Assembly (NCBI RefSeq): GCF_014651915.1
Contig: NZ_BMXU01000002.1
Span: 501,507 to 565,506, forward strand
DNA: 64,000 bases
Direction of reading: 5' to 3'
Origin: Parvularcula lutaonensis
Lineage (GTDB): Bacteria > Pseudomonadota > Alphaproteobacteria > Caulobacterales > Parvularculaceae
The notes beneath the pieces were generated by a model. That model ran no database searches, was not told where the DNA came from, and saw only the letters and a program-made list of their open reading frames with translations. The position numbers and the translations under genes were made by a program. This document shows, one piece after another, positions 8,604-17,700 of the stretch; the stretch's first letter is position 1, and every line of letters starts with the position of its first letter.

Positions 8604-9671
8604 ATGGCGGTGCTCGGCAAGTTCAGGCGTGACGGCGAGGCGCGGGCCACGCCCGCCTTCCTGTCCCGCGATGGCAAGCTGCTGCTGCTGCTGCACCGCG
8701 AGGGCACCGGCGAATTTCTCGCCGATGCCGAGCGCCGGGATATCGACCTGTCGCCGCGGATCGCTTCGATCCCTAGGCAGGTCTCCCTTCCCGGTGGCTG
8801 GTCCTTCGAGACCGAGGACAATGACGGGATCGATGCCCTTCTCGGCCGCCCCCATGACCGACTTGTGCCCGCCCTCGAGCGTTTCGGCCCGCACCTGGTG
8901 GTGGTCGCGGTCATCTCGGTCATGGCCATCGTCGGCCTCGTTCGCTTCGGCCTGCCTGCCGCGACCGACGCCGCTGTGAACGCAACCCCGCCCGCCGTCG
9001 AAAAAGCGATCGCCCAAGGCTCGCTCGCCTCCCTCGACCGGACGCTCTTCAAGCCCTCGGACCACGACCCAGCACGACGGGCTGCCATCGAGGCCCGGTT
9101 CGCCCAACTGGTCGACGCCTACAGGGCCCGAAGCGATGCCCGCGGTGAAGCCGACTTCCGCCTTCTCTTCCGGGACGCCCCCTTCGTCGGGCCGAATGCC
9201 TTCGCCTTTCCCGGCGGAACGATCGTCATCACCGATGACCTCCTGGACCTGCTCCCCGAGGACGGTCCGGTCCTCGCGGTGCTCAGCCATGAGATCGCCC
9301 ATGTGCATCACCGCCACGGTCTCAATAGCCTCTACCGATCCGCCGGGATCGGGGCCCTAATCCTCTTCCTTGGTGGCGAGGCGAGCCAGCTCGCCGAGGA
9401 GCTGGTGGTGCAGGGCGCCGTCCTGTCGAACCTCGCGGCTTCCCGCTCGATGGAGGCCGAGGCGGACCTCACCGGCGTCGCCATCGCCGTTGGCGCGGGG
9501 ATCGAGCCCGAGGGTCTCGTCACCGCGCTCGCTGCGCTGAACGCTGATTGCCCCGGCTGCGACGATGCTTCTTGGTCAAGTTCGCACCCCAGTTTTGCCA
9601 AACGCCGGAATGCCATTCGCGATGCGATCAAGAGGAGCGGAGAAGTGCGGAGCGTGACCAGCGAGCGTTGA
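8604..9671 (+). CDS. M48-family (HtpX/Ste24-like) membrane metalloprotease
   Basis: 355 aa. The zinc motif HEIAH is at about residues 229-233, within SHEIAHVHHRHG; the third ligand is probably the first Glu of MEAEAD (about residue 284-286). One membrane helix at about residues 97-118 (HLVVVAVISVMAIVGLVRFGL) follows an N-terminal cytoplasmic beta-rich segment, so the catalytic part is likely periplasmic. The family performs membrane and envelope protein quality control. An ATG at 8604 begins 3 nt after the DUF898 stop, so the pair is an operon. The DUF898 partner may present or anchor substrates, which is inference. Confidence 0.9.
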   Translation: MAVLGKFRRDGEARATPAFLSRDGKLLLLLHREGTGEFLADAERRDIDLSPRIASIPRQVSLPGGWSFETEDNDGIDALLGRPHDRLVPALERFGPHLVVVAVISVMAIVGLVRFGLPAATDAAVNATPPAVEKAIAQGSLASLDRTLFKPSDHDPARRAAIEARFAQLVDAYRARSDARGEADFRLLFRDAPFVGPNAFAFPGGTIVITDDLLDLLPEDGPVLAVLSHEIAHVHHRHGLNSLYRSAGIGALILFLGGEASQLAEELVVQGAVLSNLAASRSMEAEADLTGVAIAVGAGIEPEGLVTALAALNADCPGCDDASWSSSHPSFAKRRNAIRDAIKRSGEVRSVTSER

Positions 9672-9728
9672 CCCTGACCCCCCGTTCTCTTTAGTCGGTC
9701 CATGACAAGGACTTTCCAAGGAGACGTC

Positions 9729-10163
9729 ATGGCGACCACCCCGGCGCAGCTTACCCCCCAAGAAGCGATCATCTACTTGATGGTGACGGCTTCGGCGTCA
9801 GACGGTTCGATCAATGCGGTCGAGCTCCGCACGATCGGGCGGGTCGTCCGCTCCTTCCCGCTGTTCAGCAATGAGGACGAGCAGACGCTGGTCCAGATCG
9901 CCGAGCGGGCCGGGGAGATGATGGGCTCCGACGGGGGCCTGCGCAAAGTCATGGACGCATGCGCCGCCGCGCTTCCCGAGCATCTGGGCGAGACCGCCTA
10001 TGCAGCGGTCGTCGACGTGGTGACCGCCGATGAGAGCCTGAACCTTGAAGAGATCAGGATGCTGGAACTGATCCGCGACGCCCTCGGTGTGTCCGACGAA
10101 GGCGCGGCAGCCATCGAACACGCGGCGCGCGCCCGGCACATGACGCTGGAGGTGCCGGCTTGA
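9729..10163 (+). CDS. TerB-family (tellurite resistance-like) protein, copy 1
   Basis: 144 aa from the ATG at 9729, preceded by AAGGAG; an upstream in-frame ATG at 9702 has no ribosome site. The all-helical TerB pattern is clear: [22 protein letters not shown], then [14 protein letters not shown], and [21 protein letters not shown]. The acidic repeats ([11 protein letters not shown] and [10 protein letters not shown]) are the metal-binding positions of TerB-like domains. The stop TGA overlaps the TTG start of the next gene in a TTGA, so it should be translationally coupled to the RimB-RimK fusion. Role unknown; a true tellurite-resistance function is not implied. Confidence 0.85.
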   Translation: MATTPAQLTPQEAIIYLMVTASASDGSINAVELRTIGRVVRSFPLFSNEDEQTLVQIAERAGEMMGSDGGLRKVMDACAAALPEHLGETAYAAVVDVVTADESLNLEEIRMLELIRDALGVSDEGAAAIEHAARARHMTLEVPA

Positions 10164-11560
10164 CCCTGGAGCTTGGCTGGGAAGAGTGGGTGAGCCTGCC
10201 GAAGCTCGGGCTGCCGGCGATGAAGGCGAAGGTGGATACGGGCGCGCGCTCGTCCAGCCTTCATGCCTTCACTGTGGAGCCGTTCGGCCCGCCATCGAAG
10301 CTCAAGGTCCGCTTTGGCGTCCATCCGATCCCGGAGCGTCCGGACATCGAGGTCTATTGCTCGGCGGATGTTCTCGACAGACGTGACGTGACCTCGTCGA
10401 ATGGCGAAACCGAGAAACGCTGGACGATCGAGACCGACATCGAGATCAACGGCGAGCGTTGGCCGATCATCCTGACACTGACCGATCGCGAGGGGATGAA
10501 CTTCCACATGCTTCTCGGTCGCCAGGCCCTCGAAGCCTATCCGGGAGAGGCGCCGCGGGTCAGCCCGACAAAGAGCTACGTGCAGCCTGTCCTCGGCTAT
10601 GACGCCTATGACAAGATGCTGGCGAAGACGCCGCAGAAGCGTGCCTTGCGGGTCGCCATCCTGACCAAGGAACCCAAGATCTATTCGTCCCGCCGCCTGA
10701 TCGAGGCAGGCGAGGCGCGCGGGCACGTCGTCGAGACCATCAACACCTCCCGCTGCTACATGCTGATCAATGCAGAGAAGCCCGAGGTCCACTATGATGG
10801 ACGGGCGCTGCCGAGCTATGACGCGGTCATCCCCCGCATCGGCGCATCGATCACCGCATACGGAACAGCCGTGGTCAGGCAGTTCGAAACCACCGGTGCC
10901 TTCTGCGTCAACCGCTCCGAGGCGATCTCGGCCAGCAGGGACAAGCTCTATGCGCACCAGATCCTCGCGCGCGATGGAATCGGCATGCCGACCACGGCGT
11001 TCGCCTCCTCGCCCCAGGACAATGAAGCGCTCATCAAGCTGATCGGCCAGCCGCCCATCATCCTGAAGCTTCTCGAATCGACCCAGGGCAAAGGCGTGGT
11101 CCTCGCCGAAACGAAGAAGGCGGCGGAATCGGTGATCTCGGCATTCCGTAACCTGAACGCCGATTTCCTGGTGCAGGAGTTCGTCAAGGAAGCGAATGGC
11201 GAGGACATCCGCTGCCTGGTCGTTGGCAACAAGGTCGTTGCCGCGATGAAGAGGAGCGCCGCACCCGGAGAATTCCGGTCGAACCTGCACCAAGGCGGCT
11301 CCGCCGTGAGTGTACGGATCACGAAGCAGGAACGAGAGGTCGCCCTGCGTGCGGCGCGGGCGTTGGGCCTGGGCTTTGCCGGGGTGGACCTCCTGCGTTC
11401 CGAGAACGGGCCGAAGGTTCTCGAGGTCAATTCGAGCCCAGGGCTCGAAGGGATCGAGAAAAGCTCGAAGAAGGACGTGGCCGATCTCGTTTTCCAGCAT
11501 ATCGAGAAGCGTGCGGCGAGCACCGTGAAGCGTCGCCGGAAAATCGTTTCGGCGGCCTGA
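10160..11560 (+). CDS. rimK: RimB-RimK fusion: retropepsin-like protease domain plus ribosomal protein S6 glutamate ligase
   Basis: 466 aa from a TTG overlapping the TerB stop. Residues about 1-140 form an aspartyl/retropepsin-like domain of the ATP-dependent zinc protease/RimB family (PF05618/COG4067): [12 protein letters not shown] with the predicted catalytic Asp at 26, and [11 protein letters not shown] near 116-125. Residues about 160-450 are an ATP-grasp RimK ligase: [20 protein letters not shown], the lid GKGVVLAE (310-317), and the ATP/Mg site [10 protein letters not shown] (422-431). RimK adds glutamates to the C-terminus of ribosomal protein S6, and in pseudomonads the separate RimB and RimA proteins modulate it. 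Here the protease and ligase are one chain. The C-terminus is basic (STVKRRRK). Adjacent pyrD is housekeeping. Confidence 0.88.
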   Translation: MTLELGWEEWVSLPKLGLPAMKAKVDTGARSSSLHAFTVEPFGPPSKLKVRFGVHPIPERPDIEVYCSADVLDRRDVTSSNGETEKRWTIETDIEINGERWPIILTLTDREGMNFHMLLGRQALEAYPGEAPRVSPTKSYVQPVLGYDAYDKMLAKTPQKRALRVAILTKEPKIYSSRRLIEAGEARGHVVETINTSRCYMLINAEKPEVHYDGRALPSYDAVIPRIGASITAYGTAVVRQFETTGAFCVNRSEAISASRDKLYAHQILARDGIGMPTTAFASSPQDNEALIKLIGQPPIILKLLESTQGKGVVLAETKKAAESVISAFRNLNADFLVQEFVKEANGEDIRCLVVGNKVVAAMKRSAAPGEFRSNLHQGGSAVSVRITKQEREVALRAARALGLGFAGVDLLRSENGPKVLEVNSSPGLEGIEKSSKKDVADLVFQHIEKRAASTVKRRRKIVSAA

Positions 11561-11561
11561 C

Positions 11562-12596
11562 GTGCTGGACCGGCTCGCGACACAGGCCCTGACCCTGCTG
11601 CCTCCCGAAGAAGCGCACAGGGCGACCGTCAGCTTACTGAAATCGCCGCTAGCGCCAAAGCCTCGCGTCGCCTGCGACCCGATGCTGCGGACATCCTTCG
11701 CGGGGCTAGATCTTCCCAATCCTCTCGGAATGGCCGCGGGCTTCGACAAGAACGCCGAGGTCGCAGGTCCGCTGCTCGATCTTGGCTTCGGCTTTGTCGA
11801 AGTGGGCGCAGTGACCCCGCGGCCCCAGCCGGGCAATCCGTCGCCCAGGGTCTTCCGTTTGCGGATGGACCGGGCTGTCATCAATCGCTACGGCTTCAAC
11901 AATGACGGTCTCGACGCCATCGCGGCCCGGCTGAAGGCGCGGGCGGGACGCCCCGGCGTGGTCGGCATCAATCTCGGCGCCAACAAGGACAGCGAGGACC
12001 GGGCACAGGACTTCGTCACCGGGCTCGTTGCGCTCGAGGACCATGTATCCTTCCTGACGGTGAATGTCAGCTCTCCGAACACGGAGGGCCTGCGTTCGCT
12101 GCAGGGGCGCCAGTTCCTCGCCGGCCTGCTCGGCCGGGTGCTTTCTGCACGGAGGACGGGCAAGCCGGTCTTCGTCAAGGTCGCCCCGGACCTAACCGAT
12201 GAGGAGAAGGCGGACATTGCCGCCGCTGCGATGGATGCAGGCGTCGATGGCATGATCGTTTCGAACACGACCCTCGACCGCACCGGGCTTCATGGTCCGT
12301 ACAAGGATGAGAAGGGTGGCCTTTCCGGCAAGCCGCTGTTCGAGAAATCGACGGCCGTTCTCAGGGACTTCGCGCGCGAGACGAAGGGCGCGCTGCCGCT
12401 GGTCGGGGTCGGCGGGGTCTTCACGGCCGGGGATGTCGTCACGAAGCTCAAGGCTGGAGCCGGAGCTGTCCAACTCTACACGGCGATGGTCTATGAAGGG
12501 CCGGGCCTGGTCAAAAGAATCATCGAAGAATTACCCAAGCTGCTGCGCGCGGAAGGCTTCGGCTCCGTCCGTGATGCGGTGGGTGCAGGGCTCTAG
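11562..12596 (+). CDS. pyrD: Dihydroorotate dehydrogenase (quinone), class 2
   Basis: 344 aa, starting at a GTG one nucleotide after the upstream stop. PyrD oxidises dihydroorotate to orotate in pyrimidine synthesis and passes electrons to quinone at the inner membrane. Conserved motifs are NPLGMAAGFDKNAE and VGAVTPRPQPGNPSPRVFRL in the first half, NVSSPNTEGLR with the class 2 catalytic Ser, and the FMN-binding region SGKPLFEKST and VGVGGVF. The N-terminal helices (MLDRLATQALTLLPPEEAHR) are the class 2 membrane-association module. The tight spacing suggests read-through from the RimB-RimK gene. Confidence 0.97.
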   Translation: MLDRLATQALTLLPPEEAHRATVSLLKSPLAPKPRVACDPMLRTSFAGLDLPNPLGMAAGFDKNAEVAGPLLDLGFGFVEVGAVTPRPQPGNPSPRVFRLRMDRAVINRYGFNNDGLDAIAARLKARAGRPGVVGINLGANKDSEDRAQDFVTGLVALEDHVSFLTVNVSSPNTEGLRSLQGRQFLAGLLGRVLSARRTGKPVFVKVAPDLTDEEKADIAAAAMDAGVDGMIVSNTTLDRTGLHGPYKDEKGGLSGKPLFEKSTAVLRDFARETKGALPLVGVGGVFTAGDVVTKLKAGAGAVQLYTAMVYEGPGLVKRIIEELPKLLRAEGFGSVRDAVGAGL

Positions 12597-12610
12597 GAAG
12601 GACCAGAGAC

Positions 12611-14206
12611 ATGTTCATGACGCTCCTCATGCTGACGGCCCAGGCGGGCTGCGATATCACGGTCATCGAGGGGCGGATCGAGACACCAACCGCCACTCAC
12701 CAGGCCATAGCCATTGCCGATGGAAGGATCCGCGCCATTGGATCCCTTACGGAAATGCCAGACACGGATGACGCCTGCAGGGTGTCGCTGCCCGAGACAC
12801 AAACGGTTTTTCCGGGACTGACCGACAGCCATGTTCACCTGATCGGCATCGGCCTTAGGGAAATGACCCTCAACCTCGACCGGGCACGCTCGATCGAGGA
12901 CGTGAAGCTGGCCCTCGCCGAGCAGGCGGAGAGGCAGCCTGAAGGCACGATCATCGGGCGCGGGTGGATCGAGACGGGCTGGCCCGAAGGCCGCGCGCTT
13001 GTCGCAGCCGATCTCGACGAGGTCGTCAGTGATCGTCCTGTCCTCCTGACCCGTGCCGACGGCCATGCCCTGGTCGCGAACACCGCAGCGCTCGAAGCTT
13101 CGGGCATCACGCCGGACACGCCCGACCCCGAAGGCGGGCGGATCGTTCGCGATGCTGAAGGAAACGCGACCGGTTATCTCGTTGATGCTGCCATGGGCTT
13201 GACCTCTGGCCTCGTGCCGGAGCTGACGGAAGAACGTCGCCGTGAGGCGCTTCGCCTCGGGGCGGAGACCTATGCCGCTCGCGGCTGGACCGGTGTGCAC
13301 AACATGTCGGTGGAGGCCGCGGACCTGCCGCTCCTCGAAGAGCTGGCAGCGGCAGGGGAGTTGCCGCTGCGGGTGGCGAATTTCGTTGTGCCGGAAAGCC
13401 TCGAGCAACTGGCCGAGATGGGGCCGCGCTGCGACGATACCGGGCTGGTCTGCCATCTGGGCGTCAAGTTCTATGCCGATGGTGCCCTCGGCTCGCGCGG
13501 AGCGCTGCTGAAAGAGCCGTATGCAGACGAGCCTGGAACAATCGGCCTGCGCCTTCTCGACAGGGACGACGCGATGGAGGCTTACCGCAAGGCCGCGGAA
13601 GGTGGACTCCAGATCACGACCCACGCCATAGGCGACCGGGCCAATGCCGATGTCCTGTCCTGGTACAAGGATCTGCGTGCTGATTATCCCAAAGCCACCC
13701 TGCGGATCGAGCATGCCCAGATCCTCGACCCCGAGGACCTAGCCCGCTTTGCCGAGGCTGGCGTCATTGCGTCGATGCAGCCGAGCCATGCGATCGGCGA
13801 TCTCCATTTCGCCGAGGACCGTCTCGGGCTTGAGCGCCTGGAAGGCGCCTATGCGTGGAACAGCCTCGCAGGCGAGGGGACACTGATCGTCTTCGGCTCC
13901 GACGCGCCGGTGGAGCAGGGCGATCCGCGGATCGAGCTTTACGCCGCCCATGTCCGTCAGGACCTGCAGGGATTCTCCGGTGAAGGTTGGCACCCGGAGG
14001 AAGCGCTCAGCCGGGCGGAAACCCTCGCGCTGTTCACCACGTCGCCAGCGCTGGCCATCGGCCGGGGCGGCTCGCTGGGAACGCTGGCCCCCGGCTTTGC
14101 CGCGGATCTCTCGATCTTCGAAGGCGATCCTTTCGCGGGTCCGAGCAACGCCAAGGCGGTGGCAACGATGATCGACGGCAAGGTGGTCTCGGGCGAACTC
14201 CGTTGA
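12611..14206 (+). CDS. Amidohydrolase family 3 protein, YtcJ-like
   Basis: 531 aa. Metal-site motifs of the amidohydrolase superfamily are all present: DSHVHLIGIG near residue 75, HAIGDRAN near 340, IEHAQILDPED near 365, and GSDAPVEQGDP near 430. The beta-sandwich elements flank the barrel (VIEGRI, IADGRIRAIGS at the start and GKVVSGEL at the end). The YtcJ-like subgroup hydrolyses diverse N-acyl or cyclic amide substrates, so the substrate is unknown. The first 13 residues (MFMTLLMLTAQAG) are hydrophobic and precede the enzyme fold directly; they look like a degenerate or very short export signal. It follows pyrD by 14 bp. Confidence 0.88.
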   Translation: MFMTLLMLTAQAGCDITVIEGRIETPTATHQAIAIADGRIRAIGSLTEMPDTDDACRVSLPETQTVFPGLTDSHVHLIGIGLREMTLNLDRARSIEDVKLALAEQAERQPEGTIIGRGWIETGWPEGRALVAADLDEVVSDRPVLLTRADGHALVANTAALEASGITPDTPDPEGGRIVRDAEGNATGYLVDAAMGLTSGLVPELTEERRREALRLGAETYAARGWTGVHNMSVEAADLPLLEELAAAGELPLRVANFVVPESLEQLAEMGPRCDDTGLVCHLGVKFYADGALGSRGALLKEPYADEPGTIGLRLLDRDDAMEAYRKAAEGGLQITTHAIGDRANADVLSWYKDLRADYPKATLRIEHAQILDPEDLARFAEAGVIASMQPSHAIGDLHFAEDRLGLERLEGAYAWNSLAGEGTLIVFGSDAPVEQGDPRIELYAAHVRQDLQGFSGEGWHPEEALSRAETLALFTTSPALAIGRGGSLGTLAPGFAADLSIFEGDPFAGPSNAKAVATMIDGKVVSGELR

Positions 14207-14212
14207 TCGAAA

Positions 14213-14246
14213 GGAAGACGGCTGGAACTGAGCCGCCTTCCATCTT
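14213..14246 (+). terminator. Hairpin between the convergent amidohydrolase and lipoprotein genes
   Basis: An imperfect inverted repeat (GGAAGACGGCT then AGCCGCCTTCC, with one mismatch) is followed by ATCTTTCT on the forward strand. It sits between two converging stop codons and probably serves both genes. The U-run is poor, so this is a tentative call. Confidence 0.5.
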
Positions 14247-14254
14247 TCTACGGA

Positions 14255-14785
14255 TCAGTTGACCCGAACGAGCTCGCTCCGGAGCTCTTCGGGCACATCG
14301 TTCAGCGAAAGCACCTGGATCTTGGCGCCGGGATGGTCGGTCTTGGCCGAAGGCATGGTGTCGAGTTCGGCCGGTTCATCGGTGGCGTCTGCGACTGGTA
14401 CACTCACGACAACGCGCTCAGGCAGCTTGTACATCGCACCGGTTGCCGGATCCACGATCAGAAGCCCGATCGGGCCGCCGACCAGGATGTTGCCAATATA
14501 CCAGCCGTCCATCGACGACGTTAGCTGGCCACGGCCGACCGTCCCGTCGATTGTCGCCTCAATCGTGTAGTTGGCCCCGCTGAAGTAGCCGTCCGAAGCC
14601 TTGAGCGTCAGGGTCGTCGGGCCCTCGCCTTCGAAGACGATCATGCCCTTTTCGTCGGTGATCTTCAGGTCAGCGCCGGTCGGAACGCTATCGATGGTGA
14701 CCGGATAGACCGAGTCACTCACAATCGACGCACAACCGGACATGAGGACGGCAAGAGCGCCGCCGCACAGAAGTTTCGTTTTCAT
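14255..14785 (-). CDS. Lipoprotein with PEGA-like beta domain
   Basis: 176 aa. A type II signal peptide ends in the lipobox LMSGC (Cys about 18), so the mature protein should be lipid-anchored. The segment VTIDSVPTGADLKITDEKG looks like a PEGA-type beta domain. The middle has a hydrophobic patch WYIGNILVGGPIGLLIVDPATG that resembles DUF-type lipoproteins where VGG-GxIGxxxD marks membrane interaction. The C-terminal 55 residues are acidic and lower in complexity. Function is unknown. It is monocistronic and converges on the amidohydrolase gene. Confidence 0.8.
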   Translation of the reverse strand: MKTKLLCGGALAVLMSGCASIVSDSVYPVTIDSVPTGADLKITDEKGMIVFEGEGPTTLTLKASDGYFSGANYTIEATIDGTVGRGQLTSSMDGWYIGNILVGGPIGLLIVDPATGAMYKLPERVVVSVPVADATDEPAELDTMPSAKTDHPGAKIQVLSLNDVPEELRSELVRVN

Positions 14786-14977
14786 GATTTACCCCAAAAT
14801 CTTCACTGCAGCGCGAGTGCTGCGCGGAACTCCTAAGCATCGGGTTCAGCAGATTGCCACAACAAACGGTCATGGAAGCATTTTTTCTATCAGCCAAGGG
14901 GACGCGCGCCTAACAAGTCGGGAGAGGGATGGATTTCCTCGGTGGACAGACCCAACGGGCAAGCTAAACCCGCGCGG

Positions 14978-15631
14978 ATGCCGAAGCCTCTGATCATCGC
15001 CGTCGATGGACCCGCTGCCAGCGGGAAGGGGACCCTGTCCCGGAGGCTTGCCTCGCTTTACGGTCTCAAGCACCTCGACACGGGAGCGCTTTACCGCGGC
15101 GTGGCCTGGCTGATGCTGAAGCGCGACCTCGACCCCCGCGATGCCGACCAGGCAACGGAGGTCGCCCGGAACTTCGACCCCGAGGCGCTGGGCAGCGCCG
15201 AGCTCAGGACGCCGACGGTGGGACGCGGCGCCAGCCTCGTCGCGGTGCATGAGGGCGTGCGCTCCGCGCTCTTCGATTTCCAGCGCAATTTCGGGCTGAC
15301 CCCGCCCGGCGCGGTCCTTGACGGGCGGGACATCGGAACGGTGATCTTCCCCGATGCGACGGTGAAGTTCTTCATCACGGCCAGCCCCGAAGAGCGGGCG
15401 CGCAGGCGATATGAAGAGCTGCGCGTGCAGGATCCGAGCGTGACCTATGAGAGCACCCTCGAGGAGCTCAGGCGCCGGGACGAACGCGACCAGAGCCGTG
15501 CCGAGGCGCCCCTGAAGCCCGCTGCCGATGCGGAGATCATCGATACCTCCAAGCTGACACCCGACGAGGTGCTGGCAAGGGCATCGCGCCTTGTCGACAA
15601 CGCGCTCAGGGACTTTGCCAAACAGGGTTGA
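14978..15631 (+). CDS. cmk: Cytidylate kinase
   Basis: 217 aa from the ATG at 14978 (MPKPLIIAVDGPAASGKGTL). The P-loop GPAASGKGT and the CMP-binding segment YGLKHLDTGALYRGVAW identify (d)CMP kinase, which phosphorylates CMP and dCMP. LDGRDIGTVIFPDATVKFFI and the Arg-rich LID (EERARRRYEEL and DERDQSR) are conserved. An in-frame GTG at 14942 adds twelve residues without homology. The cmk-rpsA order is conserved in proteobacteria. The 192 nt before the ATG hold no gene. Confidence 0.97.
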   Translation: MPKPLIIAVDGPAASGKGTLSRRLASLYGLKHLDTGALYRGVAWLMLKRDLDPRDADQATEVARNFDPEALGSAELRTPTVGRGASLVAVHEGVRSALFDFQRNFGLTPPGAVLDGRDIGTVIFPDATVKFFITASPEERARRRYEELRVQDPSVTYESTLEELRRRDERDQSRAEAPLKPAADAEIIDTSKLTPDEVLARASRLVDNALRDFAKQG

Positions 15632-15879
15632 GTTCGCGGGACCAGCCATGACCCCCGGCCTTGCCTCGCAAGCCTTTCTGTGCCTAAAGCCCGACCGTTC
15701 GCGGCCGCCGGCCACCGATCGACCGAGCTTTGGAGGAGGACCAGCGTTTCAGCATCCGAACCTGACCCTCGATCGGTCATGTGCTGGCGCCATGTGTCCA
15801 ACCCGCTCCGAAGGCCCGCAACCAACTTCGCCTTCCGAGCCTCAACCCGCAGGCCACCGCCTGCACCAAAGGCAATATT

Positions 15880-17580
15880 TTGTCCGAAACCATGAACCCC
15901 TCGGTCGAAGATTTCGCCGAGATGTTCGAAGCTTCCGTCGTTGATCTCGACAGCTTTGAACAAACCGTCGTCAAAGGAAAAATCACCGGCATCGACAAGG
16001 ATATGGCCATTGTCGACGTCGGCCTGAAAACCGAAGGCCGCGTCCCGCTGCGCGAATTCGGTGTCCAGAACGGCGAAAGCTCGATCAAGGTCGGCGACGA
16101 GGTCGACGTCTTCATCGAGCGCGTCGAGAACGCAAAAGGCGAAGCGGTCATCTCGCGCGAGAAAGCCCGCCGCGAGGAAGCCTGGGAACGTCTCGAGAAA
16201 GACTTCGAGAATGACGAGCGCGTCAACGGCGTCATCTTCAACCGCGTCAAGGGCGGCTTCACCGTCGACCTCGGCGGTGCCGTGGCCTTCCTGCCCGGCA
16301 GCCAGGTCGACATCCGCCCCGTGCGCGATGCCTCGCCGCTGATGAACCTCGAACAGCCCTTCAAGATCCTCAAAATGGACAAGCGCCGCGGCAACATTGT
16401 CGTCTCGCGCCGTGCCGTTCTCGAAGAGGATCGCGCTGAACATCGCCAGGAAGTCGTCCGTGACCTCAACGAGGGTGATGAGCGCGAAGGCGTCGTCAAG
16501 AACATCACCGACTACGGTGCGTTCGTCGAGCTGGCACCGGGCGTCGATGGCCTGCTGCACGTCACCGACATGTCGTGGAGCCGCGTGAACCACCCGTCAG
16601 AGGTTCTCAACGTCAACGATACCGTCCGTGTGAAGATCATCAAGATCAACCCGGAAACGAGCCGCATCAGCCTCGGTATGAAGCAGCTCCAGCCCGATCC
16701 CTGGGAAGGTGTCCAGGCCAAGTACCCGGTCGGCGCCGTCTTCAAGGGCAAGGTCACGAATATCACCGACTACGGTGCGTTCGTCGAGATCGAGGACGGC
16801 ATCGAAGGCTTGGTCCACGTCTCGGAGATGTCCTGGGTCAAGAAGAACATGCCGCCGAGCTCGATCGTCGAGCCGGGCCAGGAAGTCGACGTCATGGTTC
16901 TCGAAGTCGACGAGTACAAGCGCCGCGTCTCGCTCGGCCTGAAGCAGACCCTCGACAATCCGTGGGAAGCCTTCGCCGAGAAGAACCCGGTGGGCTCGAT
17001 CCTCGAGGGCGAAGTCAAGAACATCACCGAGTTCGGCCTGTTCGTTGGCATCGACGAGAACATGGATGGCATGGTCCACCTCTCCGACCTCGACTGGGAC
17101 AAGCCGGGCGACGTCGCTATCCAGGACTACAACAAGGGCGACACCGTCAAGGTGAAGGTCCTCGATGTTGATCCGGACAAGGAGCGTATCTCCCTCGGCA
17201 TCAAGCAGGTCGCCAACGACCCGATGGATGCGATTGGCGAGCTCAAGAAGGGCGACGACGTCACCTGCGAAGTCTCGGCTGTCGAAAACGGCGGTATCGA
17301 AGTCCGCGTCGGCGGCGAAGGCGGCCCGAAGGCCTTCATCCGCAAGTCGGACCTCAGCCGCGACCGCAACGAGCAGCGTCCCGAGCGTTTCGCCGTTGGC
17401 GACAAGGTCGACGCCCGCATCGTGGCGATCGACCGCGCGTCGCGTCGCCTGTCGCTGTCGATCAAGGCACGCGAAATGGCTGAAGAGAAGGAAGCCGTCG
17501 AACAGTATGGTTCGGCCGATTCCGGCGCTTCGCTCGGCGACATCCTCGGCGCCGCGCTGAAAGACACCGACGACGCATAA
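15880..17580 (+). CDS. rpsA: 30S ribosomal protein S1
   Basis: About 566 aa. S1 binds mRNA leaders and helps unfold them on the 30S subunit. Six S1 RNA-binding repeats are visible, each with the VKNITDYGAFVEL-type motif (near 16500, 16765 and 17020) and RISLG(M/I)KQ ends. I favour a TTG start at 15880 (LSETMNPSVEDF): AAAGG lies 7 nt upstream, whereas the ATG at 15892 has no ribosome site. The 248-nt stretch between cmk and this start carries no gene I can support and could be an autoregulatory leader. A terminator follows the stop. Confidence 0.96.
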   Translation: MSETMNPSVEDFAEMFEASVVDLDSFEQTVVKGKITGIDKDMAIVDVGLKTEGRVPLREFGVQNGESSIKVGDEVDVFIERVENAKGEAVISREKARREEAWERLEKDFENDERVNGVIFNRVKGGFTVDLGGAVAFLPGSQVDIRPVRDASPLMNLEQPFKILKMDKRRGNIVVSRRAVLEEDRAEHRQEVVRDLNEGDEREGVVKNITDYGAFVELAPGVDGLLHVTDMSWSRVNHPSEVLNVNDTVRVKIIKINPETSRISLGMKQLQPDPWEGVQAKYPVGAVFKGKVTNITDYGAFVEIEDGIEGLVHVSEMSWVKKNMPPSSIVEPGQEVDVMVLEVDEYKRRVSLGLKQTLDNPWEAFAEKNPVGSILEGEVKNITEFGLFVGIDENMDGMVHLSDLDWDKPGDVAIQDYNKGDTVKVKVLDVDPDKERISLGIKQVANDPMDAIGELKKGDDVTCEVSAVENGGIEVRVGGEGGPKAFIRKSDLSRDRNEQRPERFAVGDKVDARIVAIDRASRRLSLSIKAREMAEEKEAVEQYGSADSGASLGDILGAALKDTDDA

Positions 17581-17601
17581 GCTTCGTCTCTCCAAGTAAT
17601 G

Positions 17602-17636
17602 AGCCCGCCGGAGTTCCCTCCGGCGGGCTTTTCTTT
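17602..17636 (+). terminator. Rho-independent terminator of rpsA
   Basis: An 11-bp stem (AGCCCGCCGGA at 17602-17612 and its complement at 17619-17629, 6-nt loop) is followed by TTTTCTTTT. It begins 21 nt after the rpsA stop. Confidence 0.92.
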
Positions 17637-17659
17637 TGCAGCCCAGCCCCTTGGGACAG

Positions 17660-17674
17660 TTAAGGAGCCATTAA
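17660..17674. promoter_or_regulatory. Putative CtrA box, TTAA-N7-TTAA
   Basis: The sequence TTAA GGAGCCA TTAA is an exact full-length match to the CtrA consensus of Caulobacter-type alphaproteobacteria (two TTAA half sites 7 nt apart). It lies 27 nt before the ATG at 17701 of the DUF481 gene, inside the promoter region of a transcript starting near that ATG. The perfect spacing in GC-rich DNA makes chance less likely, but function is not demonstrated. Confidence 0.5.
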
Positions 17675-17700
17675 CGGGCGGCATGGGAAGGGCACCTCCC

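Noticed and set aside
9998-11884. A 628-residue reading frame on the minus strand opposite the RimB-RimK fusion and pyrD.
   Set aside because: It spans two well-supported forward genes, has no recognisable domain or ribosome site, and is explained by codon bias.
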